The notes: generated by a model not told the origin, from the letters alone. A DNA stretch of 64,000 bases from Hydrogenophaga sp. (GCF_019264445.1 NZ_JAHVAB010000059.1:1-64000); one strand, 5' to 3'; shown: positions 1-10,718, numbered from the stretch's first letter. A program made the numbers and translations.

Positions 1-499
1 GGGCGACGGCCTGACCGAGGGCACGCAGATGGGCCCGCTGGCCAACCCGCGCCGCGTCACGGCCATGGCCGAGTTCACGCAGGACGCCGTGGAGCGCGGC
101 GCCACGCTGGCCACCGGCGGTGGGCGCATTGGCGAAGCGGGCAACTTCTGGCAGCCCACCATCCTGACCGACGTGCCGCTGAACGCGCGCGTGTTCAACG
201 ACGAGCCCTTCGGACCGATGGCCGCGGTGCGCAGCTTCAACACGCTGGACGAAGCCATCGCCGAGGCCAACCGCCTGCCCTACGGCCTGGCCGGCTACGC
301 ATTCACCCGCTCGCTGAAAAATGCCGATCTGCTGGCGCGCCGCGTCGAGGTGGGCATGCTGTGGGTGAACATGCCCGCCATGCCGTCGGCAGAAATGCCG
401 TTCGGCGGCATCAAGGATTCGGGCTACGGCTCCGAGGGCGGCCCGGAGGCGATGGAGGCCTACCTGAACGCCCGCGCCGTTTCCATCATGAATGTTTGA
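1..499 (+). CDS. NAD(P)-dependent aldehyde dehydrogenase, 5'-truncated by the window edge
   Basis: The window opens inside this gene: the reading frame begins at base 2 and ends in TGA at 497-499, giving about 165 C-terminal residues. The visible part matches the last third of the aldehyde dehydrogenase superfamily: a GTQMGPL segment at the start, NDEPFGP in the middle, and [15 protein letters not shown] near the end, a signature shared by succinate-semialdehyde and related dehydrogenases. The catalytic cysteine of the family normally sits some 45 residues upstream of the MGPL segment and is therefore outside the window. The enzyme should oxidise an aldehyde to an acid in the cytoplasm. The precise substrate cannot be told from this fragment. 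It converges on the DoxX gene. Confidence 0.93.
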   Translation, partial: GDGLTEGTQMGPLANPRRVTAMAEFTQDAVERGATLATGGGRIGEAGNFWQPTILTDVPLNARVFNDEPFGPMAAVRSFNTLDEAIAEANRLPYGLAGYAFTRSLKNADLLARRVEVGMLWVNMPAMPSAEMPFGGIKDSGYGSEGGPEAMEAYLNARAVSIMNV

Positions 500-508
500 G
501 GGAGTCAC

Positions 509-614
509 CCCCCTGCGCCGCTGACGCGGCTTCCCCCCTCTGTGGCGCGCCTGCGGCGCTGCGAGGGGGGACGACACCTTGGGCAGGCGGAGCCGGACCC
601 TTGGTGTCCCTGGA
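509..614 (-). repeat. Dispersed GC-rich intergenic repeat, copy A
   Basis: Read on the minus strand, this gap holds a stretch reading CCAGGGACACC, then GTCCGGCTCCGCC, then AAGGTGTCG, then a C-run/G-run palindrome. The same succession recurs at 17764-17853 and, more diverged, at 53661-53757. Part of its second half recurs near 29003-29052. No gene fits in 500-652. The flanking C-run/G-run can fold and may help stop transcription between the convergent dehydrogenase and DoxX genes. The copies are the observation; any function is unknown. Confidence 0.6.
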
Positions 615-652
615 GGTCGCTGCCTCCTTGGCGAGTCGCCGCGCTGCGGTGT

Positions 653-1054
653 TTACCCTTTGTTCGGGCCCAGTCGGTTGGTGAAGGCCACCACCAGCGC
701 GGTCATGAAGAAGAAGGCCTGCAGTTCGAGGCGCCAGCCGCCGGTGTTGGTGATGTCGAACCAGTGGCCCATGTGCGCCAGGCCCACAGCCACGGCCATG
801 TTGATGGCGATGATCAGCGCCGCCGGCACCACCCACACGCCCGCGAGCAGCAGCAGCGGGGCCACCAGCTCACCGATGTACACGCCATAAGCCAGCAGGC
901 CGGGCAGGCCCTTGCCCACCAGCATGCCTTCGATGCCGCTCACGCCGCCGGTGACCTTGGCCCAACCGTGAAAGATCATCAGGATGGCCAGCGTCCAGCG
1001 CAGCAGAAGGACGCCGAAGCGGGGTTGGTTGAACAGGTTGTTGAGTGCGTTCAT
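653..1054 (-). CDS. DoxX family membrane protein
   Basis: This is a 133-residue, strongly hydrophobic protein starting at the ATG of MNALNNLFNQPRFG. Longer in-frame starts only add arginine-rich sequence typical of non-coding GC-rich DNA. It opens with RFGVLLLRWTLAILMIFHGWAK, where the arginine and HGW before the first helix are typical of the DoxX/DoxD family. It shows four membrane segments and the usual family length of 130-150. DoxX-type proteins are inner-membrane proteins, some linked to thiosulfate:quinone oxidation or oxidative-stress complexes. Here there is no partner gene, so only the family is assigned. It converges on the aldehyde dehydrogenase and lies downstream of the metH block in the same direction. 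Confidence 0.85.
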   Translation of the reverse strand: MNALNNLFNQPRFGVLLLRWTLAILMIFHGWAKVTGGVSGIEGMLVGKGLPGLLAYGVYIGELVAPLLLLAGVWVVPAALIIAINMAVAVGLAHMGHWFDITNTGGWRLELQAFFFMTALVVAFTNRLGPNKG

Positions 1055-1181
1055 GTGGGAGAAATAGTCAAAGCGTCCGCAGCAAAAAGGGACGTACCGA
1101 AGGCAGAGCCACTGCCGCGCGAAGAGGTTCCCGGTAAGAGGTTCCCGGTGTGTGGCCCGGCAGCGCGTCAGCGGTGAACGA

Positions 1182-1415
1182 TCAGCGGCCTTGCCGCCGC
1201 TTCCAGTCCTGGTACCCGCGCCATCCCCACAACGCCACGCACCCGGCCCCCAGCACGAGCGACAACCAGCCCAGGCCTGCGGAGCCCGCAATGATGTCCC
1301 GCAGTTCGGGCGACTGCAGGCGGTGGGGCGCGATCAGCACGAACAGGCCGATGAAAGCAAACAGCGCGGCTTTCCACAGCAGGTCGTCGTTGGGCCGCGG
1401 CTTTTTCGCGTTCAT
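1182..1415 (-). CDS. Small two-helix membrane protein, unrecognised
   Basis: This is a 77-residue protein starting MNAKKPRPNDDLLWK. It has two hydrophobic segments, about residues 14-30 and 46-66, separated by a polar loop. The tail is basic (WKRRQGR), which suggests a helical hairpin with both ends in the cytoplasm. It starts 11 bases after the stop of the metH half-gene and reads in the same direction, so it is probably co-transcribed with metH and under the same riboswitch. I do not recognise the family. The position behind metH is the only functional hint. Confidence 0.7.
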   Translation of the reverse strand: MNAKKPRPNDDLLWKAALFAFIGLFVLIAPHRLQSPELRDIIAGSAGLGWLSLVLGAGCVALWGWRGYQDWKRRQGR

Positions 1416-1426
1416 CTTGCCCGTCC

Positions 1427-4165
<2,739 letters not shown>

Positions 4166-4197
4166 GGGACTCACCAAGGCAGTTTGCGAAAAACAGA

Positions 4198-4291
4198 CCG
4201 GTGAGCGCCGTTTGGGCCTGTTCGCGCCCACTCAAGCCTGACGCACGGTGGGGGCTGTAAAAGCCCGCCGGCGCTGCAACGCTCCTTGAGA
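4198..4291 (-). ncRNA. S-adenosylhomocysteine (SAH) riboswitch in the metH leader
   Basis: On the minus strand the leader reads CTCAAGGAGCGTTGC, later GTCAGGCTTGAG, and finally CAAACGGCGCTCACC. These are the conserved blocks of the SAH riboswitch in their proper order. CTCAAG pairs with CTTGAG to close P1, and GAGCGTT can pair with AACGGCGCTC in the pseudoknot helix. The aptamer ends about 33 bases before the metH start, so it is well placed to open translation or transcription when SAH builds up. The class is known to sit before SAH-recycling genes (metH, ahcY) in proteobacteria. The assignment comes from reading conserved blocks by eye. Confidence 0.88.
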
Positions 4292-4358
4292 AGCGGCGAT
4301 TTTAGCCCGGCAGCGCGCCGGGCATGGCGCTGGTGTGATGTTTGCTTGCCCGAAACAC

Positions 4359-5951
4359 ATGTCCCACCGCTCCGACCCCGACGCCCACGGCACCGACTGG
4401 CACGCCCAGGAGCTGCTGCTCATGCGCGAGGTGATGAAGCTGGTGGGCCGCAGCCTGGCGCCAGCCTTTGTGCTGCGCGAAATGCTGCACCTGATGAGCG
4501 AGCTGCTCGGCCTGAACCGGGGCCGTATGGTGATTGCCGGTGAGGTGCGCGATGGCGGCGAGCGCACGGCGGCGGTGCGCCACGCCTATGGCCTCACGGC
4601 CGAAGAGGTGCAGCGCGGCATTTTCAAGTGGGGCGAAGGCATCACCGGGCGCGTGCTGGCCACGGGGCTGCCCGCCATCGTGCAAGACGTGGACGCCGAG
4701 CCGCTGTTTCTGTTTCGCACCGTGCCGCGCGACCGGCTGCCGCCGCAAACGGTGTCGTTCATCGCGCTGCCGATCGACGTCAACGGCGCCACCATCGGGG
4801 TGCTGGCTTGCCACCGCATCCGCAGCCGCCAGCGCCACCTCAACGACGACCTGGCCGTGCTGCGCATCCTGGCCACGCTCTCGGGCCAGCTGCTGCAGCT
4901 GGAGCAACTGGTGGCTGACCAGACGCGCCAGCTGGTCGCGCGCAACGCCGCGCTGGCCCGCGCGCTGGAGACCGCCAGCGCACGCTACGGGCTCATTGGC
5001 CAATCGCCCGCGCTGCTGCAGGCGCTGGGCGAGCTGGAGCGCGTGTCGCAGTCGCAGGCCACGGTGCTGCTGTTGGGCGAGTCGGGCACGGGCAAGGAGC
5101 TGTTTGCGCGCGCGGTGCACCTGGCCAGCGGCCGGCACGACCAGCCGTTCATCAAGGTCAACTGCTCGGCGATTCCTGACACGCTGTTCGAGTCCGAGCT
5201 GTTCGGCTACGAGCGCGGCGCCTTCACCGGGGCACACTCCGCGCGCGCCGGCTGGTTTGAGCAGGCCAACGGCGGCACCATCTTTCTGGACGAGATCGGC
5301 GAGCTGCCGCTGGCCATGCAAAGCAAGCTGCTGCGCACGCTGCAGGAAGGCACGCTGGTGCGCCTGGGCGGCACGCGCGAGGTGAAGGTGAACGTGCGCT
5401 TGGTGGCCGCCACCAACCGCGACCTGGCGCAAGAGGTGCAGGCCGGGCGCTTCCGCCAGGACCTTTATTACCGCCTCAACGTGATCCCGATCCGCCTGCC
5501 CAGCCTGCGCGAGCGCGGTGAAGACATCCGCGCGCTGGCGCTGCATTTCGTGAACCGCGCCAACCAGACGCACCAGCGCAACGTGAACCTCGCCCCCGAC
5601 GCGCTGGCGCGCCTGCAGGCGCACGACTGGCCCGGCAACATCCGCGAGCTGGGCAACCTGATCGAGCGGCTGGTGCTGCTGGCCGACCACACGCTGGTGA
5701 CCGCGGCCACGCTGGAGCGGTTCATGCCGCAGGCCACGCAAGCGCCCAACGCGGCACTGGGCCACCACGCACCAGCGCCCGCCGACGCGGGTGCGCTGGT
5801 GCGCGGCTACCAGAGCGCGCAATCGCACAGTGCGCAGTCGCTGCAGAACGCCTTGGCGCAGCACCAGGGCAACCAGTCGCGCGCGGCGCAGAGCCTGGGG
5901 CTCACACTGCGGCAATTCGCCTACCGCCTGCGCAAGGCCGGGCTGCGCTGA
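4359..5951 (+). CDS. NifA-like sigma-54-dependent activator (GAF, AAA+, Fis-type HTH)
   Basis: This 530-residue enhancer-binding protein has three parts. Residues about 30-180 form a GAF sensor domain. Residues about 208-440 form the AAA+ core, with Walker A GESGTGKE (240-247), the sigma-54 contact loop GAFTGA (287-292) and FLDEIGE Walker B. A C-terminal Fis-type helix-turn-helix ends in [15 protein letters not shown], very like NifA. Residues 180-205 look coiled-coil. GTG at 4335 and ATG at 4338 are alternative in-frame starts; none has a strong ribosome site. It lies directly upstream, in the same orientation, of a consensus -24/-12 promoter with an inverted-repeat activator site, so it very likely drives the following operon. 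The signal sensed by the GAF domain is unknown. Confidence 0.92.
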   Translation: MSHRSDPDAHGTDWHAQELLLMREVMKLVGRSLAPAFVLREMLHLMSELLGLNRGRMVIAGEVRDGGERTAAVRHAYGLTAEEVQRGIFKWGEGITGRVLATGLPAIVQDVDAEPLFLFRTVPRDRLPPQTVSFIALPIDVNGATIGVLACHRIRSRQRHLNDDLAVLRILATLSGQLLQLEQLVADQTRQLVARNAALARALETASARYGLIGQSPALLQALGELERVSQSQATVLLLGESGTGKELFARAVHLASGRHDQPFIKVNCSAIPDTLFESELFGYERGAFTGAHSARAGWFEQANGGTIFLDEIGELPLAMQSKLLRTLQEGTLVRLGGTREVKVNVRLVAATNRDLAQEVQAGRFRQDLYYRLNVIPIRLPSLRERGEDIRALALHFVNRANQTHQRNVNLAPDALARLQAHDWPGNIRELGNLIERLVLLADHTLVTAATLERFMPQATQAPNAALGHHAPAPADAGALVRGYQSAQSHSAQSLQNALAQHQGNQSRAAQSLGLTLRQFAYRLRKAGLR

Positions 5952-5960
5952 GCAAGCGGC

Positions 5961-5989
5961 CAATGTGTTGACAAAGTGTCGACACATTG
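5961..5989. promoter_or_regulatory. Inverted-repeat upstream activator site for the NifA-like regulator
   Basis: The arms CAATGTGTTGACA (5961-5973) and TGTCGACACATTG (5977-5989) are separated by three bases and match at 12 of 13 positions. The element starts ten bases after the activator gene's stop. It lies about 115-145 bases upstream of the -24/-12 promoter at 6104-6118, the usual distance for enhancer sites of sigma-54 activators. Binding by the adjacent regulator is inferred. Confidence 0.72.
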
Positions 5990-6029
5990 CGAAGTGCAGA
6001 GCGTCTCCAGCACCGCTGAGTCCGATGTT

Positions 6030-6050
6030 TTGCTATCTACTTAATAGCAA
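6030..6050. repeat. Short inverted repeat between enhancer and promoter
   Basis: TTGCTAT (6030-6036) and ATAGCAA (6044-6050) form perfect 7-base arms around a 7-base AT-rich spacer. The element sits in the AT-rich stretch between the activator site and the sigma-54 promoter, where a DNA bend is often needed. I found no convincing IHF consensus here. Function is unknown. Confidence 0.4.
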
Positions 6051-6103
6051 TTTCGTCAATAGAAACAACGCCTTTAAAGGTTTGCAAGGCGATACCAGCC
6101 ACC

Positions 6104-6118
6104 TGGCACGCAGGTTGC
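6104..6118 (+). promoter_or_regulatory. Sigma-54 (-24/-12) promoter
   Basis: TGGCACG, four bases, then TTGC: the invariant GG (6105-6106) and GC (6117-6118) are exactly ten bases apart. This is the textbook RpoN consensus. The start of transcription would fall near 6130, giving a leader of about 40 bases before the rhodanese ATG at 6168. An upstream AAA+ activator and a palindromic enhancer-like site support it. Confidence 0.88.
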
Positions 6119-6167
6119 GGTAGAGACCTCAGGCAATCCCGCCTTCCGCCACTTCCGCGAGGTCTCC

Positions 6168-7058
6168 ATGAGCATTGAAGCCACCCTGATCGCCCCCGCA
6201 CAGCTTGCTGCCCTGCAGTCGTCCGAATCCGTGGTCGTCATCGACACGCGCGATGCGGACACCTTTGCCGCCGGTCACATTCCCGGTGCCGTGAACCTGC
6301 GCGAGGTGTTCACGTATCTGGCCACTTCCACACCCGAAGGGCTGGAGGCGCTCAAGGCGACCTTTGCCAGCGCACTCGGCGCCGCCGGCCTCTCAGGCAA
6401 GGAAACGGCCGTGTTTTACGAAGACGCGATGAACAGCGGCTACGGCCAGTCGTGCCGTGGCTACTACCTGCTGACCTGGCTGGGCTACCCCAAGATCAAG
6501 GTGCTCAACGGCGGCTTCAGCGCGTGGAAGGCTTCGGGCCTGCCCGTGTCCACCGAAGCGGTCACGCCCACGCCCGCCACCTTCCCCGAGCTGCCCACCG
6601 CCGACGTGATGCTCACCCAGGCCGACGTGCAGGCCGCGCTGGGCACCGACACCGTGCTGCTGGACGTGCGCGACGTGGACGAGTGGATCGGCGACAGCTC
6701 CTCGCCCTACGGCAAAGACTTCGCCCCGCGCAAAGGCCGCCTGCCCGGCGCGAAGTGGGTGGAGTGGTACCGCTTCATGAAACCGTCGGCCCAAGGCCCG
6801 GTGTTCAAGACGCCCGACGAAGTGAAGGCCGAGTGCGCCACCGCCGGCATCGCGCCCGACGACACCGTGTACCTCTACTGCTTCAAGGGCGCGCGCGCGT
6901 CCAACACTTTCCTCGCGCTCAAGCAGGCCGGCTTCAGCGACGTGCGCATGTACTTCGGCTCTTGGAACGAGTGGTCGCGCGACGACAGCCTGCCCATCGA
7001 GACCGGCCTGCCCGTGGCCAAGTCCACCAAGAAACCCGCGCTGGCACTCGCTGCCTGA
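6168..7058 (+). CDS. Two-domain sulfurtransferase (rhodanese)
   Basis: This is a 296-residue tandem rhodanese. The N-terminal half (about 8-120) keeps the fold, with DTRDADTFAAGHIPGA, but is the non-catalytic copy. The C-terminal half (about 145-280) carries the active loop CFKGAR with the sulfur-accepting Cys238. Such enzymes move sulfane sulfur from thiosulfate or 3-mercaptopyruvate to a thiol or cyanide. No signal peptide is seen, so it is cytoplasmic. It is the first gene after the sigma-54 promoter, with a GAGG ribosome site 7 bases before the ATG. An OsmC-type thiol protein follows after 43 bases. The loop CxKGxR fits both thiosulfate and mercaptopyruvate types, so the donor is left open. 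Confidence 0.9.
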   Translation: MSIEATLIAPAQLAALQSSESVVVIDTRDADTFAAGHIPGAVNLREVFTYLATSTPEGLEALKATFASALGAAGLSGKETAVFYEDAMNSGYGQSCRGYYLLTWLGYPKIKVLNGGFSAWKASGLPVSTEAVTPTPATFPELPTADVMLTQADVQAALGTDTVLLDVRDVDEWIGDSSSPYGKDFAPRKGRLPGAKWVEWYRFMKPSAQGPVFKTPDEVKAECATAGIAPDDTVYLYCFKGARASNTFLALKQAGFSDVRMYFGSWNEWSRDDSLPIETGLPVAKSTKKPALALAA

Positions 7059-7101
7059 GCCCGGCCCCACGCCCTTTCCCGTTCAACACCCTGGAGACCC
7101 C

Positions 7102-7671
7102 ATGTCCGCCACCGACACCCTCGAACCCACCGCCCCCGTGACCACCGTGAAGGCCTACCTGCGCCCGATCGATGGCACCGGCCTGGCTGCCTTTGCCGCC
7201 AAAGGCAAAGCCAACCCGGCCAGCCGCGGCACCAACAAGGTCCACACCGTGATGGAGGGCCAGTACCGCTCGCTGTCGTATGTGGGCCAGCACGCGCCGG
7301 TGGTGGTGGACGAGCCCCTGCACCTGTTCGGTGAAGACACCGCGCCGGCGCCAGGCGAGATCGTGCTCTCCGGGCTGGGCGGCTGCCTGGCGGTGGGCAT
7401 CACGGCGGTGGCGACCTGGAAGGGCGTGAAGCTGAGCAAGCTCGAGGTGTTTCTGGAAGGCGACATCGGCAACCCCGCCGCGTGGGGCGCTGGTGGCGCG
7501 CTGGAGAAAACGCCGCCCGAGATGGGCTTTCAGGCGATCCGCGTGAAGGTGCTGGTGGAAGGCGATGCGACGCGCGAGGTGCTCGACGAAATCGTGCAGC
7601 ACGCCAACTTCTATTCGCCCGTGGCCAACAGCATGCGCAACCCGATTCCTTTCGAGATCGCGCTGGCCTGA
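7102..7671 (+). CDS. OsmC family protein with a single conserved cysteine
   Basis: This 189-residue protein has the OsmC/Ohr fold order: a beta-rich N-terminal half (QYRSLSYVGQHAPVVVDEP), the helix motif LSGLGGCLAVGITAVA with Cys95, and a C-terminal HANFYSPVANSM helix. Ohr/OsmC peroxidases use two cysteines, the second just before the PV of this last motif. Here that position is Ser172, so a normal two-cysteine peroxide or organic-hydroperoxide cycle seems unlikely. A single reactive cysteine beside a rhodanese suggests a persulfide or sulfur-carrier role, but this is inference. It is the second gene of the sigma-54 operon. Confidence 0.88.
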   Translation: MSATDTLEPTAPVTTVKAYLRPIDGTGLAAFAAKGKANPASRGTNKVHTVMEGQYRSLSYVGQHAPVVVDEPLHLFGEDTAPAPGEIVLSGLGGCLAVGITAVATWKGVKLSKLEVFLEGDIGNPAAWGAGGALEKTPPEMGFQAIRVKVLVEGDATREVLDEIVQHANFYSPVANSMRNPIPFEIALA

Positions 7672-7674
7672 GCC

Positions 7675-7712
7675 CTTCCTCGTTCGCCCTGAGCCTGTCG
7701 AAGGGCTCACCC
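7675..7712 (+). repeat. REP-like palindromic repeat, intergenic copy
   Basis: CGTTCGCCCTGAGCCTGTCG followed by AAGGGCT lies between the OsmC and flavoprotein genes. A second copy with the same core GAGCCTGTCGAAG lies at 8911-8937, inside the rubredoxin fusion gene. The core is a widespread proteobacterial short repeat with self-complementary ends. Two copies within 1.3 kb of one operon suggest local spread. It may form a weak hairpin in the operon mRNA. Confidence 0.65.
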
Positions 7713-7726
7713 ACCTTGGAGCCTGC

Positions 7727-8878
7727 ATGAACCCGAACGACCTGCCCCGCGAGCTGACCCACGAAACATCGGCCGACGAGCTGATCGCTGCCGTGCGCGC
7801 CGTGGCGCAAGGTCCGCTGGCCGCCGTGGTGGAAGCCTGCGACCGCGACGGCGTGTACCCGCGCGAGGTGCTGCAACAGCTGGGCGCGCTGGGCGCGTTC
7901 AGCGCGCACCTGGACGCACCCGCGGGCCGGGCCGACTACGGCCTGGCGATCCGCGCCATGGCCGAGGTCTCGCGCGTGTGCGGCGCCACCGGGTTCATGG
8001 TGTGGTGCCAGCTGGTGTGTGGCCTGTACATGCAGGCCAGCGGCAACCCCGCGCTCGGTGGCGATGCGCTGAAGGCCCTGGCCAGCGGCGTGTCGCTGGG
8101 CGGCACGGCCATGTCCAACCCCATGAAGAGCTACGCGCAGATCGAAAGCCTGCTGCTCAAGGCCACGCCCGTGGAAGGCGGCTACCTCGTGAGCGGCAGC
8201 CTGCCCTGGGTGAGCAACCTCGGCCCGGGCCACGCCTGCGGCGCCCTCGCCGCCGTGGTGGACGCAGACGGGCAACCGCTGGGCCGCGAAGCCATGTTCC
8301 TGCTGCGCTGCGACGCGCCCGGCGTGGAGCTGCGCGAGTGCCCCAGCTTCTCGGCCATGGAGGGCACGGGCACCTACGCCCTGCGCCTCAAGGACGTGTT
8401 CATCGGCGCGGGCGAGCTCATGGCCGAGCCGGCCAAGCCGTTCATTGCGCGCATCCGCGCCGCCTTCGTCATGCTCCAGTGCGGCATGGCCGTGGGCGTG
8501 ACGCAAGGCGCCATCGATTCCATGTGGGCGGTGGAGGCGCAACTGGGCCACGTGAACCAGTTTCTGGAAGACCGGCCCGATGCCCTGCAAGCCGAGCTCG
8601 ACGCGCTCACCGAGCGCGTGATGACGCTGGCCCAGACGCCCTTCAACACCTCGGTGGAGTTCTTCATCGACGTGCTCGACGCGCGCGCCCACGGCGCCGA
8701 GCTGAGCCTGCGTGCCGCGCAGTCGGCGCTGCTGCACCAGGGCGCGCGCGGCTACCTCATGAGCTCGGACGTGCAGCGCCGCGTGCGCGAGTCGCACTTT
8801 GTGGCCATCGTCACGCCCGCCATCAAGCACCTGCGCAAGGAAATCGCGCGGCTGTCGGCCGAGGTGATGCCCGCATGA
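7727..8878 (+). CDS. Acyl-CoA dehydrogenase-like flavoprotein
   Basis: This 383-residue protein has the acyl-CoA dehydrogenase fold in order: an N-terminal helical domain, a middle beta-domain ([13 protein letters not shown], about 150-250) and a C-terminal four-helix domain. The family's catalytic glutamate motif (YEGT-like) near the C-terminus is absent. The end reads [18 protein letters not shown], which resembles flavin-dependent oxygenase members such as SfnB/DszC. I therefore expect an oxidase or monooxygenase on a small molecule rather than a fatty-acid enzyme. It is the third gene of the sigma-54 operon and overlaps the next by four bases (ATGA), so the two are translationally coupled. 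A rubredoxin-type partner immediately downstream would fit an electron-transfer pair. Confidence 0.85.
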   Translation: MNPNDLPRELTHETSADELIAAVRAVAQGPLAAVVEACDRDGVYPREVLQQLGALGAFSAHLDAPAGRADYGLAIRAMAEVSRVCGATGFMVWCQLVCGLYMQASGNPALGGDALKALASGVSLGGTAMSNPMKSYAQIESLLLKATPVEGGYLVSGSLPWVSNLGPGHACGALAAVVDADGQPLGREAMFLLRCDAPGVELRECPSFSAMEGTGTYALRLKDVFIGAGELMAEPAKPFIARIRAAFVMLQCGMAVGVTQGAIDSMWAVEAQLGHVNQFLEDRPDALQAELDALTERVMTLAQTPFNTSVEFFIDVLDARAHGAELSLRAAQSALLHQGARGYLMSSDVQRRVRESHFVAIVTPAIKHLRKEIARLSAEVMPA

Positions 8879-10176
8879 ACACCTTTCTTGCCGAACCCCA
8901 GCCCACCCCGCCGTTCGGGCTGAGCCTGTCGAAGCCTTCGCCAGACGTGGCCGAGGCGGCGCTCGCCCCGTACCAGCAATACATCTGCGACGCCTGTGGC
9001 TACATCTACAACGAGGCCGACGGCGACCCCGACGGCGGCCTGCCCCCCGGCACGCGCTACGCCGACATTCCCGACGACTGGGCCTGCCCGCTGTGCGGCG
9101 TGACCAAGGCCGACTTCTCGCCCTACACCCCGCCCTCGCTCGACGCCTTGCGCGCCGGCATCACCCACAGCGCGCCGGTGGCCGCACGCGGCGCAGCCGG
9201 CGTGGTGATCGTGGGCGCGGGCCGAGCAGGCTGGCAGATGGCCGAAGCCCTGCGCGCGCTCGACGCGCACCTGCCCATCACCGTGGTGACCAACTGCGCC
9301 GGCGACGTGTACGACAAGCCCATGTTGTCGATCGCGATGGCGCGCGGCCTGGCGCCCGAATCGCTCGCCCGCGAACGCGGCACCGACGCTGCCGCTCGCC
9401 TGCGCGTGCGCCTGCTCGCCCACACGCAGGCCGTGCGCATCTGCACCGACACGCGCACGCTGCGCACCACGCGCGGCACGCTGAAATACGACCGGCTGGT
9501 GCTCGCGCACGGCGCGCAGGCGGCCTTGCCACCCGCGCTGCCCGCTGAACTGTGCTGGCGCATCAACCACCTGGGCGCGTACCAGCGCCTGCGCGCCGCG
9601 CTGGGCGACTCGCCCAGAGACGTGGTCATCGTCGGCGCGGGCCTCATCGGCAGCGAGCTCGCCAACGACCTCGCACTCGGTGGCCACCGCATCACGTTGC
9701 TCGACGTGCAGGCCGCGCCCCTAGCGCGCTGGCCCGCCGAGCAGGCCGGTGCGCCGCTGCTGGACGCCTGGAAAGACCTCGCGATCCGCTTCGTGGGCGG
9801 CGTGCAGGTGGCGCAGCTCGAACAGGTGGCGGGCCGCTACCGCCTCACCACCACCTGCGGCCAGCGCTTCGCGGCCGACCAGGTGATTGCCGCCACCGGC
9901 CTGCAGACGCCGCCGCGCCTGGCAGAAAGCGCACAGCTGGCGTGGCACAACGGCATTGCGGTGGACGCCGCCACGCTGCGCACCAGCAACGACCGCATCC
10001 ACGCCATGGGCGATTGCATCGCCATCGACGGCCAGCCCAGCCGCTTCATCGAACCCATTGGCCGGCAAGCCCGCGCCATCGCCGCCCACATCTGCGGCGC
10101 TTCACCCGCGCCCTACGAGCCGCGCGCGGCGGTGGTGCGCGTCAAGACCACGTCGAGGCCGCTGACGCTGCACTGA
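8875..10176 (+). CDS. Rubredoxin fused to FAD-dependent NAD(P)H oxidoreductase
   Basis: This 433-residue fusion starts with a rubredoxin domain (about residues 34-80) whose iron ligands are Cys38, Cys41, Cys71 and Cys74 (CDACGY and CPLCGV). From about 108 follows a rubredoxin-reductase-like domain with two dinucleotide folds: GAGRAG at 114-119 and [11 protein letters not shown] near 250. The FAD motif MGDC lies near 380. It should pass electrons from NAD(P)H through FAD to the iron centre and on to a partner, most simply the flavoprotein encoded just upstream. The first 30 residues include the oddity [11 protein letters not shown], which is a translated REP-like repeat. The ATG overlaps the previous stop. 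It is the last gene of the sigma-54 operon. Confidence 0.93.
   Translation: MNTFLAEPQPTPPFGLSLSKPSPDVAEAALAPYQQYICDACGYIYNEADGDPDGGLPPGTRYADIPDDWACPLCGVTKADFSPYTPPSLDALRAGITHSAPVAARGAAGVVIVGAGRAGWQMAEALRALDAHLPITVVTNCAGDVYDKPMLSIAMARGLAPESLARERGTDAAARLRVRLLAHTQAVRICTDTRTLRTTRGTLKYDRLVLAHGAQAALPPALPAELCWRINHLGAYQRLRAALGDSPRDVVIVGAGLIGSELANDLALGGHRITLLDVQAAPLARWPAEQAGAPLLDAWKDLAIRFVGGVQVAQLEQVAGRYRLTTTCGQRFAADQVIAATGLQTPPRLAESAQLAWHNGIAVDAATLRTSNDRIHAMGDCIAIDGQPSRFIEPIGRQARAIAAHICGASPAPYEPRAAVVRVKTTSRPLTLH
8911..8937 (+). repeat. REP-like repeat translated inside the rubredoxin fusion gene
   Basis: CCGTTCGGGCTGAGCCTGTC followed by GAAGCC shares its core with the intergenic copy at 7675-7712. 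It is in frame and encodes about ten residues ([10 protein letters not shown]) in the unstructured leader before the rubredoxin domain. Insertion here leaves the iron site intact. Confidence 0.65.
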
Positions 10177-10190
10177 GCGCGCCGAACGCC

Positions 10191-10592
10191 TCAGCCCTTG
10201 GGTTTGGCGTGCACCTGCGCCAGCGCCATGACGATCTCGCGCACCAGCTTGCGCTGCGGCGCGGGCAGGCTCAGGAACGCGTCAAACACCTCGCGCTCCT
10301 GATACCCCGCACCGGCGTCCCAGCGCTGGCGGTGCTCCTCCACGCGGTGGCGCACGGCCTGCCCAAAGCGCAGCACCTCCGGCTCCACCTTCAGCACTTC
10401 GGCGAGCACCAGCAATTTGTCCTGCGCGGGAATGGCCTCGCCCCGCAGCCAGCGCGAAGCCGCCTGGAACGACACCGAGCGCCCCCAGTAGTGGGCGTTG
10501 AACACGTTCAGCAGCACACCGGGCCGCGGCTCCAGGCCGGCCGCCTCCATGGCGTGGCGCAGGCGTTGGGCGAATTCGAGCTTGTGTTCCAT
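10191..10592 (-). CDS. XRE/phage-repressor-like HTH regulator
   Basis: This is a 133-residue protein starting MEHKLEFAQRLRHAMEAAGL. Residues about 5-75 form a Cro/C1-type helix-turn-helix (FNAHYWGRSVSFQAASRWLRG looks like the recognition region, AIPAQDKLLVLAEVLKVEPE the closing helices). The C-terminal 55 residues are helical and unassigned. It faces the helicase-fragment gene at 10719 across a 126-base gap holding a perfect 10-base inverted repeat, its likely operator. It converges with the sigma-54 operon. Small regulators of this type often sit beside restriction or phage-related genes, which fits the neighbour. Confidence 0.8.
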   Translation of the reverse strand: MEHKLEFAQRLRHAMEAAGLEPRPGVLLNVFNAHYWGRSVSFQAASRWLRGEAIPAQDKLLVLAEVLKVEPEVLRFGQAVRHRVEEHRQRWDAGAGYQEREVFDAFLSLPAPQRKLVREIVMALAQVHAKPKG

Positions 10593-10642
10593 GCACCGAA
10601 CGCTAGTTTTCGGCGCCACAGTGCGTCAACGTCATGTTGTAC

Positions 10643-10671
10643 GATGAATTCACGAATTGATTGAATTCATC
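10643..10671. promoter_or_regulatory. Palindromic operator between the XRE and helicase-fragment genes
   Basis: Perfect arms GATGAATTCA (10643-10652) and TGAATTCATC (10662-10671) flank a nine-base spacer. The inner TGAATTCA of each arm is itself a palindrome, so the element is two equal half-sites 17 bases apart, close to two helical turns. It lies in the shared gap of two divergent genes, one of them an XRE repressor. Binding is inferred. Confidence 0.62.
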
Positions 10672-10718
10672 AACCAAGGGCCGGCGCTCATGACCGGACC
10701 CCGCCCAGGGAGGGCAGC

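Noticed and set aside
6050-6075. IHF site between the activator site and the sigma-54 promoter
   Set aside because: The stretch is AT-rich, but the best match to the IHF consensus has at least two mismatches at conserved positions.
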